Part shown: positions 18,530-27,292 of the stretch, in pieces
Numbering within the stretch: the stretch's first letter is position 1
Layout of the letters: each line of letters opens with the position of its first letter
Notes under the pieces: generated by a model
The model's input: only the letters and a program-made list of their open reading frames with translations
Told to the model about the DNA's origin: nothing
Databases searched by the model: none
Translations under genes and position numbers: made by a program
NCBI GenBank assembly: GCA_964631605.1
Contig: CAZVYG010000015.1
Location: 15,577-79,576 of the forward strand
Direction of reading: 5' to 3'
DNA: 64,000 nucleotides
DNA from: JARKQH01 sp964631605
GTDB taxonomy: Bacteria > Verrucomicrobiota > Verrucomicrobiia > Limisphaerales > UBA8199

Positions 18530-18915
18530 GTTTGTTTCGGTGGTGGCTTCTGTCGTGTTTATTGGGCTAACAGCGATCGAGCCGCAAGTGGCTCATCCCG
18601 GGCCTTCCAGGGATGAACCGCAGCACGTGCGGCCCTACCCTTGAAAATGGCTGCACCTGTATTTGCATGGTGAATGGTACAAGTAAATTTGGCGAGAAGG
18701 GCGGGGCTCGTCAACAGAAAACATAGCGAAACGGCGCTCGCAGGGCCCACATCAGTTTGTCGCAGACAACCCCAGCACCGAAGCGGGGCGGCGGCAGAAC
18801 CCGGAGACCTCGATCTGCCAGTGAATGGCGCCGAGGAGCGGGGACGCGATATGCCGGGAATCAATCATGCTGAAAGCTGGCTTAAAACCTGACCAGGTGT
18901 TACGCTGCCGCTCGG
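18530..18915. other. Intergenic stretch with a small hairpin
   Basis: 386 bases with no credible gene. A stem-loop TCATCCC (18593-18599) / GGGATGA (18610-18616) lies in a GC-rich segment that resembles dispersed intergenic palindromes. I see no promoter or RNA gene I could defend. Confidence 0.4.
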
Positions 18916-19188
18916 ATGAAACCGTCGCTCGATAGGGCTTGCTCCTCTCGCCCCACCCCGCGCGTGGCCCTTTGGTTGGCCATTTGCCTGCCGCTTTACG
19001 TTCTCAGCACCGGCCCGGTCGCCTGGGCGACCAACGACGCCTTCCACCAACCATACTTGCCCGATGGAGTATGGTGGATTTACCTGCCACTCGCCCCGCT
19101 GCTGAAGATCCCGGGAGCGGGCCAACTGTTCGAATGGTGGACGGCGATGATCTGGCAAGGTTGGCCTGCCGGCTACACCACCCTCTGA
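18916..19188 (+). CDS. Small membrane protein, hypothetical
   Basis: A 90-residue frame with a basic N terminus and one clear helix (VALWLAICLPLYVLSTGPVAWA). A Trp/Pro-rich amphipathic segment follows (YLPDGVWWIYLPLAPLLK), then FEWWTAMIW. The composition is that of a genuine small membrane protein, not a chance frame, and comparable short hypothetical proteins occur singly in verrucomicrobial genomes. The function is unknown. It lies alone in a gene-poor stretch. Confidence 0.5.
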   Translation: MKPSLDRACSSRPTPRVALWLAICLPLYVLSTGPVAWATNDAFHQPYLPDGVWWIYLPLAPLLKIPGAGQLFEWWTAMIWQGWPAGYTTL

Positions 19189-19857
19189 CTGGAAACGAAT
19201 CCCCATCTAAGCAGTGACCCCCCCTTCTGCTCCTGTCTGCTGCCACCATGCCCACCACCACTTTGGACCCCGCAATCCCCTGTGTTTTCAAGGGTCCACC
19301 TCGCCTTAAATGCTTGGATGTAACCCAATGTCTCCTGGCGGGGTTCTCCAACAGACGCGACCACCGGCAGCGCGCACTGCCACCAAACCCTGGACTGCGG
19401 CCCACCTCCGCTTCCTCGCCGCCGTCAAGATGCCATTCCCCGAAGAAGAATGGGCCTTCCAGGCAATGTTTCGTAAGCGTCGCGCGGGGCGCCTCCATCA
19501 ATTCGGGCCATAGGAGTCGTGGTATCTCCCGGTAGGGAAACTACGACCAGCCTGGTTACGACGCCCGCGCCGGAGCCTGCCGCTGTATCCTCCCGGCGGC
19601 GTCCGCGCTGAGATCATAAGATACATAAGAATCGTAATATATTGATGTCCAGAGTATTATGGTTCTTGTAATACCTGCGTGCGACCGGCTGCGAGCCGTT
19701 CATCCTCCTTGAGGCGGCGGCAGCCATCCTCATCCTCCGTCCAAGCCCCCCGCTGCGACCAGCCCCGCCTTTTCGCTGTTGACGCCCCCAAGCCCGCCCG
19801 ATAGCCTAACCGTGTAACTGCCAGGGCGCATGGAGCGCCAAGGCAGCAAACTTTTTT
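19189..19857. other. Gene-poor stretch with a possible transposase scrap
   Basis: 669 bases without an intact gene. A frame at 19310-19513 (plus) ends with AHLRFLAAVKMPFPEEEWAF, which faintly resembles the mid-region of IS110-type transposases; this is a weak visual match only. Bases 19610-19680 form an unusually AT-rich island. No terminal repeats or target-site duplication are visible. Confidence 0.3.
19779..19807 (+). promoter_or_regulatory. Possible sigma70-type promoter for the DUF5679-NDK pair
   Basis: TTGACG (19779-19784) is followed after exactly 17 bases by TAGCCT (19802-19807), 50 bases ahead of the DUF5679 start. The -35 is good and the -10 is poor, so this is only a candidate. 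Confidence 0.3.
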
Positions 19858-20058
19858 ATGCCCGAAGGATACTGCGTCAAGTGTAAATCCAAGAAGGAAA
19901 TTGTGGATGCGGTCGAAGAGACGATGAAAAACGGGCGAAAAGCCATCAAAGGCAAATGCCCGACCTGCGGCACTGTCATGTTCAAAATCCTGGGGGGAAA
20001 ATCCGCCCCCGCTGCGACCGATACGCCTCCGGCGGCTGATCCTCCTAAAAATCATTAA
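19858..20058 (+). CDS. DUF5679 zinc-ribbon mini-protein
   Basis: A 66-residue protein with CVKC (7-10) and CPTC (39-42), the two knuckles of a zinc ribbon matching DUF5679. In archaea and chloroflexi such domains occur alone or appended to chromatin- or topoisomerase-related proteins. Here it has a Pro/Ala-rich tail and is followed after six bases by the NDK-like gene, so the two are probably cotranscribed. The function is unknown; binding nucleic acid is a plausible guess for so small a zinc ribbon. Confidence 0.85.
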   Translation: MPEGYCVKCKSKKEIVDAVEETMKNGRKAIKGKCPTCGTVMFKILGGKSAPAATDTPPAADPPKNH

Positions 20059-20064
20059 GAGCCT

Positions 20065-21231
20065 ATGCCTCAAGAACTTTCATATGTAATCATCACCCCT
20101 TACTCCCTCCACAAATCGCGTACAGGCGGCATTATCAGCCGCCTCATCGCCCGGACGGGTGTCGAGTTGGTGGCCGCGCGAATGTTCGCCCCCAGCCAGG
20201 CGCTGGTCAACGAGTACGCCGACCAGATCATTTCCGCCGATGATCCCCAGGATCGCAGGATCCAGGAGATGCTGCGCGACTATATCCTCCAAAACTTCTC
20301 GCCCGACCCCAAAACCGGCCGGCGCCGCCGCGTGATGATGCTCCTGTTCCAGGGTGAGGATGCCGTCCGGCGCACCCGCTCGGTGGTCGGCCACATCAGC
20401 CTGAACCGCCGGAGCGGCGAAACCATCCGCGACACCTACGGCGACCTGATCATCGGCGACGACGGCCAGGTCCGTTACTTCGAACCGGCCGTGCTGGCCG
20501 CACCCACCCGCGAGGAGGCCCAATCCAAGCTCAAGGTTTGGGCCAAGTACTCGGATACAGACGGGGGCGTGCTTGAAAACGTCATTTCCTATCAGCCGGG
20601 GGAAACCGGCCAGCGCACCCTGGTCCTGATCAAGCCCGAAAACTTCCGCTTCCCGACAGGCCGTCCCGGGAACATGATAGATTTCTTCTCGCGCACCGGC
20701 CTGTTTATTGTGGGCGTCAAACTTCACCGGATGAGCGTGTCCCAAGCCATCGAGTTCTACGGCCCGGTGCGCGAGGTGCTGCGGACCAAGCTGAAGGATA
20801 TGGTGGCCGCGCGCGCCAAGGCCGCCATTGAACGGGAAATGGGCTTCAAGATCGGACCGGAAGAAGAGCGGCAACTGGGCGCAGTGCTGAGCCCGGCCTT
20901 CGGCGATAACCAGTTCGAGAACATCGTCCGCTTCATGTCAGGCCGCGCTCCGTCGGAGTGTCCGCCCGAGGAAATGAACAAGCCCGGCAGCGAAAAATGC
21001 ATCGCCCTCGTTTACGAAGGCGTGGATGCCGTCCGGAAAATCCGCGACGTCCTCGGCCCCACCGACCCCTCCAAAGCCCCGCCCGGCTCCATCCGCAGGG
21101 AATTCGGCCAGAGCGTGATGATCAACGCCGCCCATGCCAGCGATTCCCCGGAAAACGCCGAGCGCGAAATGAGAATCGTCCAGGTCGGCGAGAATCTTTT
21201 CCGCCAGGTGATCGAACAGGTTTACGGCTGA
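20065..21231 (+). CDS. ndk: Double-domain nucleoside diphosphate kinase (degenerate N half, active C half)
   Basis: A 388-residue protein made of two NDK-like domains; the ordinary enzyme is about 140-150 residues. The C-terminal domain (about 190-388) keeps the signatures: LVLIKPENF with the conserved Lys, then a GPTDPSKAPPGSIRREFG block, and the phospho-His motif NAAHASDSPENAERE. It carries an insertion of roughly 50 residues in the middle. The N-terminal domain (about 1-185) has the same fold order but starts ITPYSL where IKPDAV is expected, so the Lys is lost, and has no NxxHGSDS motif. The expected reaction is transfer of gamma-phosphate between NTPs and NDPs. The N half may be structural or regulatory. 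Confidence 0.8.
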   Translation: MPQELSYVIITPYSLHKSRTGGIISRLIARTGVELVAARMFAPSQALVNEYADQIISADDPQDRRIQEMLRDYILQNFSPDPKTGRRRRVMMLLFQGEDAVRRTRSVVGHISLNRRSGETIRDTYGDLIIGDDGQVRYFEPAVLAAPTREEAQSKLKVWAKYSDTDGGVLENVISYQPGETGQRTLVLIKPENFRFPTGRPGNMIDFFSRTGLFIVGVKLHRMSVSQAIEFYGPVREVLRTKLKDMVAARAKAAIEREMGFKIGPEEERQLGAVLSPAFGDNQFENIVRFMSGRAPSECPPEEMNKPGSEKCIALVYEGVDAVRKIRDVLGPTDPSKAPPGSIRREFGQSVMINAAHASDSPENAEREMRIVQVGENLFRQVIEQVYG

Positions 21232-21268
21232 ACCCTGGCCGCGCCGCCCCCGGGCTCGCGCGCTTGCC

Positions 21269-21694
21269 TCAGGCTGCCCATAACCGCGGCTCCGCGCTCA
21301 GTCGGGCCAGAAGCTGCGCGTCCGCCGCCGGGAACGGATAATCCCGCAGCTCCTCCCGCGTTACCCACTTGAACGCCGCGCATTCCAGGGCCTGCGGCTC
21401 CCGCCCAGTCCATTGGCATTGGAAGAACTCCAGATGCACCGCCTTCTCGGGATACTCATGCGTCAGCGCCGCAATCAGCGGCCCCACCCGCACTTCAATC
21501 CCCAATTCCTCCCGAAGCTCCCGCACCAGGCATTCCTCATACGATTCCCCCGCCTCGCGCTTGCCGCCGGGAAATTCCCAGAATCCCCCCAGGTGCGCCT
21601 CCGCCGGCCGCTGCGTGATCAGCAGCTTGCCCTCGCGGAACACCAACGCGGCCGCCACCTCGATGGCCTCTCCCGCCTTGAACCCGCCGCTCAT
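21269..21694 (-). CDS. mutT: NUDIX hydrolase, MutT type (8-oxo-dGTP diphosphatase)
   Basis: A 141-residue NUDIX protein with a complete box (GGKREAGESYEECLVREL, followed by REELGI). The FWEFPGG lead-in and small size fit the MutT/NudG group that removes oxidised nucleotides such as 8-oxo-dGTP. I start it at ATG 21694-21692, which overlaps the TGA of ugd (ATGA) and begins just before the domain; the frame extends 45 codons upstream inside ugd without domain content. Coupling to ugd is positional and has no obvious functional link. Confidence 0.88.
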   Translation of the reverse strand: MSGGFKAGEAIEVAAALVFREGKLLITQRPAEAHLGGFWEFPGGKREAGESYEECLVRELREELGIEVRVGPLIAALTHEYPEKAVHLEFFQCQWTGREPQALECAAFKWVTREELRDYPFPAADAQLLARLSAEPRLWAA

Positions 21695-22980
21695 CGCCCG
21701 ATGCTCTTGTAAATAAAACCCAGCCGCTCCATCTCCCCCACATCGAACAGGTTCCGACCGTCGAAGAGGATGGGATGCGACAAGGCCTTGCGCGCCCGCT
21801 CGAGGTCCAGTCTTTTGAACTGTTCCCACTCCGTCGCAATCACCAGCGCGTCACATCCCTCCGCCACCTCGTTCATGTCCTCCACATAAGTCACATCCCG
21901 CAAAACGGCCCGCGCCTTCTCCATCGCTTTGGGATCATGCACCCGCAGAAGCGCCCCTTCCTCCTGCAACCGCCGGCACAACTCAATGGCCGGCGACATC
22001 CGCACGTCATCCGTGTTTTGTTTGAACGCCAGCCCCAAAACACCGATCCGCTTGCCTTTCAGCACCCAGAGCGTGTCCTTGATCTTCCTCACGAACCGGC
22101 TCATTTGCTCCTGGTTGATCCTTTGGACCTCCTTCAGCAGCCTGAAATCGTAGCCAAGTTCCTCCGCGATCCTGATAAACGCGCTCAGGTCCTTCGGAAA
22201 ACAACTCCCGCCAAATCCCAGCGAAGCTTCCAGGAACCGCCGCCCGATCCGCGCGTCCATCCCCATGCCGTGGGCCACCTCCTGGACATTGGCCCCCGTC
22301 GCCTCGCAGATCACCGACAGGGCGTTGATGTAGGAAATCTTCATCGCCAGAAACGAATTCGACGCGTGTTTGATCAATTCCGCCGAATTGATGTCGGTAA
22401 CAAGGATCGGGGCGTCGAACGGCGCGTAAACCTCCCTCATCGCCGCCACCGGCCGCTGCGACCTCACCCCGATCACCACCCGGTCCGGCCTCATCAGGTC
22501 CTCCACCGCAAAACCCTCGCGCAAAAACTCCGGATTGCTGACCACGTCAAATTCCACCTGCGCCCGGCAATATCGCTTGATCGTCTCGGCCACCTTGTCC
22601 CCCGTTTTCACCGGCACCGTGCTCTTGTCCACGACAATCTTGTAACCGGTCATGGCCCCGGCAATCTCCCGCGCGACTTTTTCAATAAAACTCAAATCCA
22701 CCGCCCCATCCGGCAGCGGCGGCGTCGGCACGGCGATAAAGATGACGTCCGAGGCTTGCACCCCTTCCGCCGTGCTGGTGGTGAATTGAAGCCGGCCGGC
22801 CTTCACATTCCCGGGGATAAGGTCCTCGAGCCCCGGTTCATAAATGGGAATTCCTCCTCGCTGCAGCAGCGCCACCTTCTCCGCGTCGTTGTCCACGCAG
22901 ACCACCTGGTGCCCCACCTCGGCAAAACAGGTGCCCGTCACCAATCCGACATAACCGGTGCCGATAATCGTAATTCTCAT
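21691..22980 (-). CDS. ugd: UDP-glucose 6-dehydrogenase
   Basis: A 429-residue NAD-dependent enzyme that oxidises UDP-glucose to UDP-glucuronate, a precursor of surface polysaccharides. The N-terminal Rossmann motif is GTGYVGLVTG, the FIAVPTPP and STVPVKTGD blocks are present, the active-site Cys sits in GFGGSCFPKDL, and the C-terminal domain has LGLAFKQNTDDVRMSP. I chose ATG 22980 (MRITIIGTG) as start because the family normally begins there; an ATG three codons upstream (22989) is possible. The TPR-protein gene lies 51 bases upstream on the same strand and the mutT gene overlaps the stop. Confidence 0.95.
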   Translation of the reverse strand: MRITIIGTGYVGLVTGTCFAEVGHQVVCVDNDAEKVALLQRGGIPIYEPGLEDLIPGNVKAGRLQFTTSTAEGVQASDVIFIAVPTPPLPDGAVDLSFIEKVAREIAGAMTGYKIVVDKSTVPVKTGDKVAETIKRYCRAQVEFDVVSNPEFLREGFAVEDLMRPDRVVIGVRSQRPVAAMREVYAPFDAPILVTDINSAELIKHASNSFLAMKISYINALSVICEATGANVQEVAHGMGMDARIGRRFLEASLGFGGSCFPKDLSAFIRIAEELGYDFRLLKEVQRINQEQMSRFVRKIKDTLWVLKGKRIGVLGLAFKQNTDDVRMSPAIELCRRLQEEGALLRVHDPKAMEKARAVLRDVTYVEDMNEVAEGCDALVIATEWEQFKRLDLERARKALSHPILFDGRNLFDVGEMERLGFIYKSIGR

Positions 22981-23031
22981 GGCCGGCATGGCCCGGTTGG
23001 GCGCGCTTTTCCCAACGCGCTGGCAGTCGCC

Positions 23032-23742
23032 TTACTTGGCTTCGATCTGCAAGGGGGCGTTGGTGCCGACCACCGGCTTGGGCGCCAGCTCCGGATGCGC
23101 GGCCAACAGTTCCTCATGCCGAATGCCCGCCTCCGAACCCAGTGACCCGTACGGCGAAGCCCGGCTGACGTCCTCAAACAAACTCGCGGCCTGATCCGCT
23201 TTGCCCTGCGCCTCGTAAAGGTTGGCCAGGTTGAACTTGGCTTGTGCGATCCACGGCTCATTCGGACGCCGCTCCACCAGGTCCTTGTAGGCGGCGATGG
23301 CTTCGTTGGTCTTGCCCTGCGCCTCCAGGCAGATGGCGGACCCCAGCAGCGCCTGGCCCAGCAGCGGGCTCTCCCGGTATTCGCTGGCAAATTTCTGAAA
23401 CTGCGCCTGCGCCTCGGCAAACTTGCCCTGCGTGAAATAGCTGGCCGCCGCCAACAACAGCGCCCGCGCCCCGGCGTCCGACTTGGCATGCTCCGAGGCC
23501 ACCTTCAAATACGCGTCCGGGTTGCCTGCCACCGCATTGCCCGAAATCATCTGCTCAAAATAGGTCCGCGAAATCGCGTGCCGGGCGGCGGCGGCCTTTT
23601 CCTGTTGCTGCCAGATCACGAAAAACACGATCAGCCCCACCGCCACCACACCCACGGCGCCATAAGCGACTTGTTTCTTGTGAGCTTCGGCCCAGGCATA
23701 AGCCTTCCAAAACCCCGCCAACTCTGTTGCGTCTGATTCCAT
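23032..23742 (-). CDS. TPR-containing single-pass membrane protein (YfgM-like)
   Basis: A 236-residue protein from ATG 23742 (MESDATELAGFWKAY). A cytoplasmic stub precedes one transmembrane helix (about 27-45: VAYGAVGVVAVGLIVFFVIW). The remainder consists of tetratricopeptide-type helical repeats (SPLLGQALLGSAICLEAQGK, then NEPWIAQAKFNLANLYEAQ). The layout matches YfgM/Tol-Pal-type ancillary proteins associated with the SecYEG-periplasm interface, but that role is a family analogy only. It is divergent from pta across 203 bases and precedes ugd on the same strand. Confidence 0.75.
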   Translation of the reverse strand: MESDATELAGFWKAYAWAEAHKKQVAYGAVGVVAVGLIVFFVIWQQQEKAAAARHAISRTYFEQMISGNAVAGNPDAYLKVASEHAKSDAGARALLLAAASYFTQGKFAEAQAQFQKFASEYRESPLLGQALLGSAICLEAQGKTNEAIAAYKDLVERRPNEPWIAQAKFNLANLYEAQGKADQAASLFEDVSRASPYGSLGSEAGIRHEELLAAHPELAPKPVVGTNAPLQIEAK

Positions 23743-23945
23743 ATAAAAGGGCCAGCATCTTCCAAGCCGGCGAGCCAAAACGCAAGCCCGAATATGCCCC
23801 AATATCCCAAAAGGGCCCAAAGGCCGGGCGGATGGCAGACCGGTGCAGGGAACCGACGGGGCCCGGCCCAGGACGCCGGCAAGGCGCGCCCGTCACACGA
23901 CTCTGCTGTTGCGGATTCCCTGCCGGTGGAGTACACCAACCGGCC

Positions 23946-25013
23946 ATGCGATTCATCGGCAGTGTTATTGAAAAGCTGCAGCGGCATCCCAAGCGGCTGG
24001 TGTTCCCCGAGGGAACCGAGCCGCGCATTTTGCAGGCCGTGCGCCAGTTCTATTCACTGCGCTTGGGGGCGCCGATTCTGCTCGGAGACCGGACCGAAAT
24101 CAAGGAAGTGGCCAGCGCCCTGAATATTTCCCTCGAGGGCATTCGGATCATCAACCCCGCCGAAAGCGAGGACCTGGACAATTTCGCGCGCCGGTTCGAG
24201 GTCTTGCGGCGCTCCAAAGGAATGAAGAGTTACGAGGCGCGCGAGGCGATGCTGCAGCCCAACTATTTCGGCGCCATGATGGTGGCCATGCACCAGGCGG
24301 ACGGCTTTGTCTCCGGCGCCAACCTCAACGTCGGCAGTGTGCTGCGCCCGTTGTTTCAGATCATCAAAGTGGCGCCCCAGACCACCACCGCCTCCAGTTG
24401 CCTGATCATGGAGGTCGAGGATTCCCGGTTCGGGGAGCAAGGGGTGTTGTTCATGGCCGACTGCGGCGTCATCCCCGAGCCGAACGTCGAGCAACTGGCC
24501 GACATCGCGGTCTCCACGGCCCAGCTCGCCCGGCACCTGCTGGGAGTGCGGCCTCGAGTCGCCCTGCTTTCGTTTTCCACCAAGGGCAGCTCGGTTCACC
24601 CCTCGGTGGGGCGCGTCCAGGCCGCCACGGCTCTGGCGCAGCAGAGAGCCGCCGCCCGCGGACTGGACGCCATCTTTGGCGGCGAGATGCAGGTGGATGC
24701 CGCGCTGGTGCCCGAGATCGCAGCCCGCAAGTGTCCCGACGGCCCGATTGTGGGCAACGCCAACGTGCTGATCTTTCCCGACCTCAACTCCGGCAACATT
24801 GCCAGCAAACTGGTGCGGCACGTGGCCCGCGCCAACGCCTATGGCCAGATCCTCCTGGGCCTGGACCGGCCGGCCGCCGATGTCTCCCGCGGCTCCAACG
24901 CTCACGATATCCTGGGCGTCGCCGCCATCGTCGGCGTCCAGGCCGTGGATTACGATATCCTCTACCCGGGCGCGGGCCGCAGCCTGCCGGGCGAGGAGGG
25001 ACCGGCCGGCTAG
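23946..25013 (+). CDS. pta: Phosphate acetyltransferase
   Basis: A 355-residue single-domain phosphotransacetylase (Pfam PTA_PTB), starting at ATG 23946 (MRFIGSVIEKLQ). Conserved blocks are LVFPEGTEPRIL, DGFVSGANLNVGSVLRPLFQ, LLSFSTKGSSVHP, DGPIVGNANVLIFPDLNSGNI and the C-terminal GSNAHDILGVAA. It interconverts acetyl-CoA and acetyl phosphate. No acetate kinase gene is adjacent; hisC follows after 33 bases. A phosphate butyryltransferase is an alternative, but the block pattern favours acetyl. Confidence 0.92.
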   Translation: MRFIGSVIEKLQRHPKRLVFPEGTEPRILQAVRQFYSLRLGAPILLGDRTEIKEVASALNISLEGIRIINPAESEDLDNFARRFEVLRRSKGMKSYEAREAMLQPNYFGAMMVAMHQADGFVSGANLNVGSVLRPLFQIIKVAPQTTTASSCLIMEVEDSRFGEQGVLFMADCGVIPEPNVEQLADIAVSTAQLARHLLGVRPRVALLSFSTKGSSVHPSVGRVQAATALAQQRAAARGLDAIFGGEMQVDAALVPEIAARKCPDGPIVGNANVLIFPDLNSGNIASKLVRHVARANAYGQILLGLDRPAADVSRGSNAHDILGVAAIVGVQAVDYDILYPGAGRSLPGEEGPAG

Positions 25014-25046
25014 CCTCGGGAATCGCCCCTCACTGTTCACAAAATT

Positions 25047-26147
25047 ATGTCTTTACCTTTTACCACCAATCCGGTCCTCCGGACTCTTCCGGTGTACCAG
25101 CCGGGTCGGCCCATCGAAGAAGTGGCGCGCGAGCTGGGCTTGCCGGCGGAAAACATCATCAAGCTCGCCTCGAACGAAAACCCGCTCGGGCCCTCGCGCC
25201 TGGCGGCGGCGGCCATGCGCAAGGCGGCCGGCCACGCGCATCTGTATCCCGATGGCAACTCCTTCTACCTCAAACAAAAGCTGGCCGCCAAACTGGGCCT
25301 GGCGCCCGCCAACCTCGTGCTGGGGAGCGGCTCCAACGAAGTGATCGAACTGCTCGGCCACGCCTTGCTCGAGCCGGGCGCCGAGGTGGTCGTCTCGCAA
25401 TACTGTTTCGCCGTTTATCCCATTGTCACCGCCCTGTTCGGCGCGACGCTCATCACTGTCCCGGCCAGAAACTATGGCCATGATCTGGACGCCATGCTGG
25501 CGGCCATCACGCCACGGACCCGCCTGGTCTTCGTCGCCAATCCGAACAATCCCACCGGCACCTGCGCGGCTGCCGAAGATTTGCGGCGTTTTGTGCAGGC
25601 GGTCCCGCCGCAGACCGTTCTGGCCTTGGATGAGGCCTATATTGAATTCCTGGACGAGCCCTTGGATTTGCTGCCCGAGGTGCGCCACGGCCAGCGCCCC
25701 AACCTCGTCCTGATGCGGACCTTCTCCAAAATTTATGGATTGGCCGGGCTGCGCCTCGGTTATGGAATCGGCCATCCCGACTTGATGGCCGAGCTGGAAA
25801 AAATCCGGCAGCCGTTCAACATCAACTCGATGGCCCAGGCCGGAGCGCTCGCCGCCCTGGATGACCGGCCGCATGTCGAGCGGACACGGCGCATCAACAC
25901 CCGCGGCCTCAAGTTCTACCAACGCGCCTTCCGCAAGCTGGGTTTGGATTTCATCCCCTCGGCCGCCAACTTCATTCTCGTGCGCGTGGGAGACGGCCAG
26001 CGCGTGTTCGTCGAACTGCAGAAGCTCGGCGTGATCGTTCGCCCCATGGGCGGCTACCAACTGCCCGAGTGGGTCCGAATCTCGGTGGGCACGCCCAAGG
26101 AAAACCAGCGCTGCCTCGACGCCTTGAAAGCGGTCCTGGGCCGCTGA
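25047..26147 (+). CDS. hisC: Histidinol-phosphate aminotransferase
   Basis: A 366-residue fold-type I PLP enzyme of normal HisC length. The substrate loop is KLASNENPLGPS, the PLP-binding blocks are ANPNNPTGT and DEAYIEF, and the Schiff-base Lys sits in TFSKIYGLAGLRLGYGI. The Arg near the C terminus (WVRISVGTPKENQR) binds substrate carboxylate/phosphate. It transaminates imidazole-acetol phosphate to histidinol phosphate and may also accept aromatic amino acids. It follows pta at 33 bases, so cotranscription is likely, although no other his gene is nearby. Confidence 0.94.
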   Translation: MSLPFTTNPVLRTLPVYQPGRPIEEVARELGLPAENIIKLASNENPLGPSRLAAAAMRKAAGHAHLYPDGNSFYLKQKLAAKLGLAPANLVLGSGSNEVIELLGHALLEPGAEVVVSQYCFAVYPIVTALFGATLITVPARNYGHDLDAMLAAITPRTRLVFVANPNNPTGTCAAAEDLRRFVQAVPPQTVLALDEAYIEFLDEPLDLLPEVRHGQRPNLVLMRTFSKIYGLAGLRLGYGIGHPDLMAELEKIRQPFNINSMAQAGALAALDDRPHVERTRRINTRGLKFYQRAFRKLGLDFIPSAANFILVRVGDGQRVFVELQKLGVIVRPMGGYQLPEWVRISVGTPKENQRCLDALKAVLGR

Positions 26148-26312
26148 CCCCTCGCATCCCTGCTCGGACAACCTGCGTCCGCCGCCACGGGCGCCGCCTC
26201 GGCTGCCACGCCCAAGCGCCACCCTTCGCGCCGGCAACGCCTTCCAAAAAAGTTGAAAATTTGGCGTGCACTCTTGTCAAGGGCGTTGGTATAAGAGGGC
26301 AGAGGACCCGTT

Positions 26313-27212
26313 ATGCAAACCGAAAAGAATCAGCCGGATATCACGAAGCCAACCGCTGGCCGGATTACTTTCCTCGATGGCCAGAATGAAATGCCGATGC
26401 TCGAGGTCATCACCCCCTGGAGCACTGCGGAAATCTACCTGCATGGCGCCCACGTCACCCATTTCAAGAAAAACAACGACGCCCCCATGCTCTTCATGAG
26501 CCAATGCAGCCGGTTTGCCGACAACCAGCCCATTCGCGGCGGCATTCCCATCATCTTCCCCTGGTTTGGAATGCGCGAGGGCCTCGGACAGCACGGTTTC
26601 GCCCGCATCAAACGCTGGGACCTCAAGGAGTTTGTGCCCCAGGCCGACGGCTCGGTCAGCATCCGCTTGCGCTTGCCGGATTGTCCCGAGGCCTCGGCGT
26701 TCCCGCCGTTTACCGCCGATTGCATTATCACCGTCAAAGACACCCTGGGCCTGCGCCTCGAAGTCACCAATCAATCGCAGGAGGACCCCCTCGTCTTCGA
26801 AAACTGTTTCCACACCTACTTCGCGGTCGGCAACGTCACTGATATTTCAATTTGCGGTCTGGAAGGCGCGGAATACCTCGACAAGGTGGCCAATTTCGCC
26901 CGCGCCCGGGAGACGCGGCGCGAAATCCGCATTGCCTCGGAAGTGGACCGCATCTACCTGAACACCACGGCCCCGGTTGAGATTATTGACCCCCGGCTGA
27001 GCCGCCGTTTGCGAATCGAAAAGGCCGGGTCGGCGTCCACGGTGGTTTGGAATCCCTGGGTCGCCAAAGCGCAGCAGATGCCCGATTTCGGCAACGACGA
27101 ATACCTGCAAATGGTCTGCGTCGAGTCGGGCAATGTCAGCTCCAACCAAATCACGTTGAAACCCGGCGAGACCTCGGTCCTGAGCATCACGTTGTCCTCG
27201 CTGCCGCTCTAG
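26313..27212 (+). CDS. D-hexose-6-phosphate mutarotase (YeaD type)
   Basis: A 299-residue aldose-1-epimerase superfamily protein. The key segments are GGIPIIFPWFG, a His-containing GQHGFAR motif, FENCFHTYFAVG and VWNPW near the end, which are typical of glucose-6-phosphate 1-epimerases. It speeds alpha/beta interconversion of hexose phosphates, matching them to stereospecific enzymes. It stands alone and is convergent with the alginate-export porin gene across 80 bases. Confidence 0.88.
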   Translation: MQTEKNQPDITKPTAGRITFLDGQNEMPMLEVITPWSTAEIYLHGAHVTHFKKNNDAPMLFMSQCSRFADNQPIRGGIPIIFPWFGMREGLGQHGFARIKRWDLKEFVPQADGSVSIRLRLPDCPEASAFPPFTADCIITVKDTLGLRLEVTNQSQEDPLVFENCFHTYFAVGNVTDISICGLEGAEYLDKVANFARARETRREIRIASEVDRIYLNTTAPVEIIDPRLSRRLRIEKAGSASTVVWNPWVAKAQQMPDFGNDEYLQMVCVESGNVSSNQITLKPGETSVLSITLSSLPL

Positions 27213-27292
27213 ACAATCCCTCCCACACGGGTCCCGCGCACCCGCCAGGCCCCGCCCGGCGGCCGCTGCGGCATCCTCTGCCGCCGCCGCCG

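Noticed and set aside
19310..19513. IS110 transposase
   Set aside because: Only about 20 residues look vaguely similar and there are no ends; kept as a scrap inside the gene-poor stretch instead of being called a mobile element.
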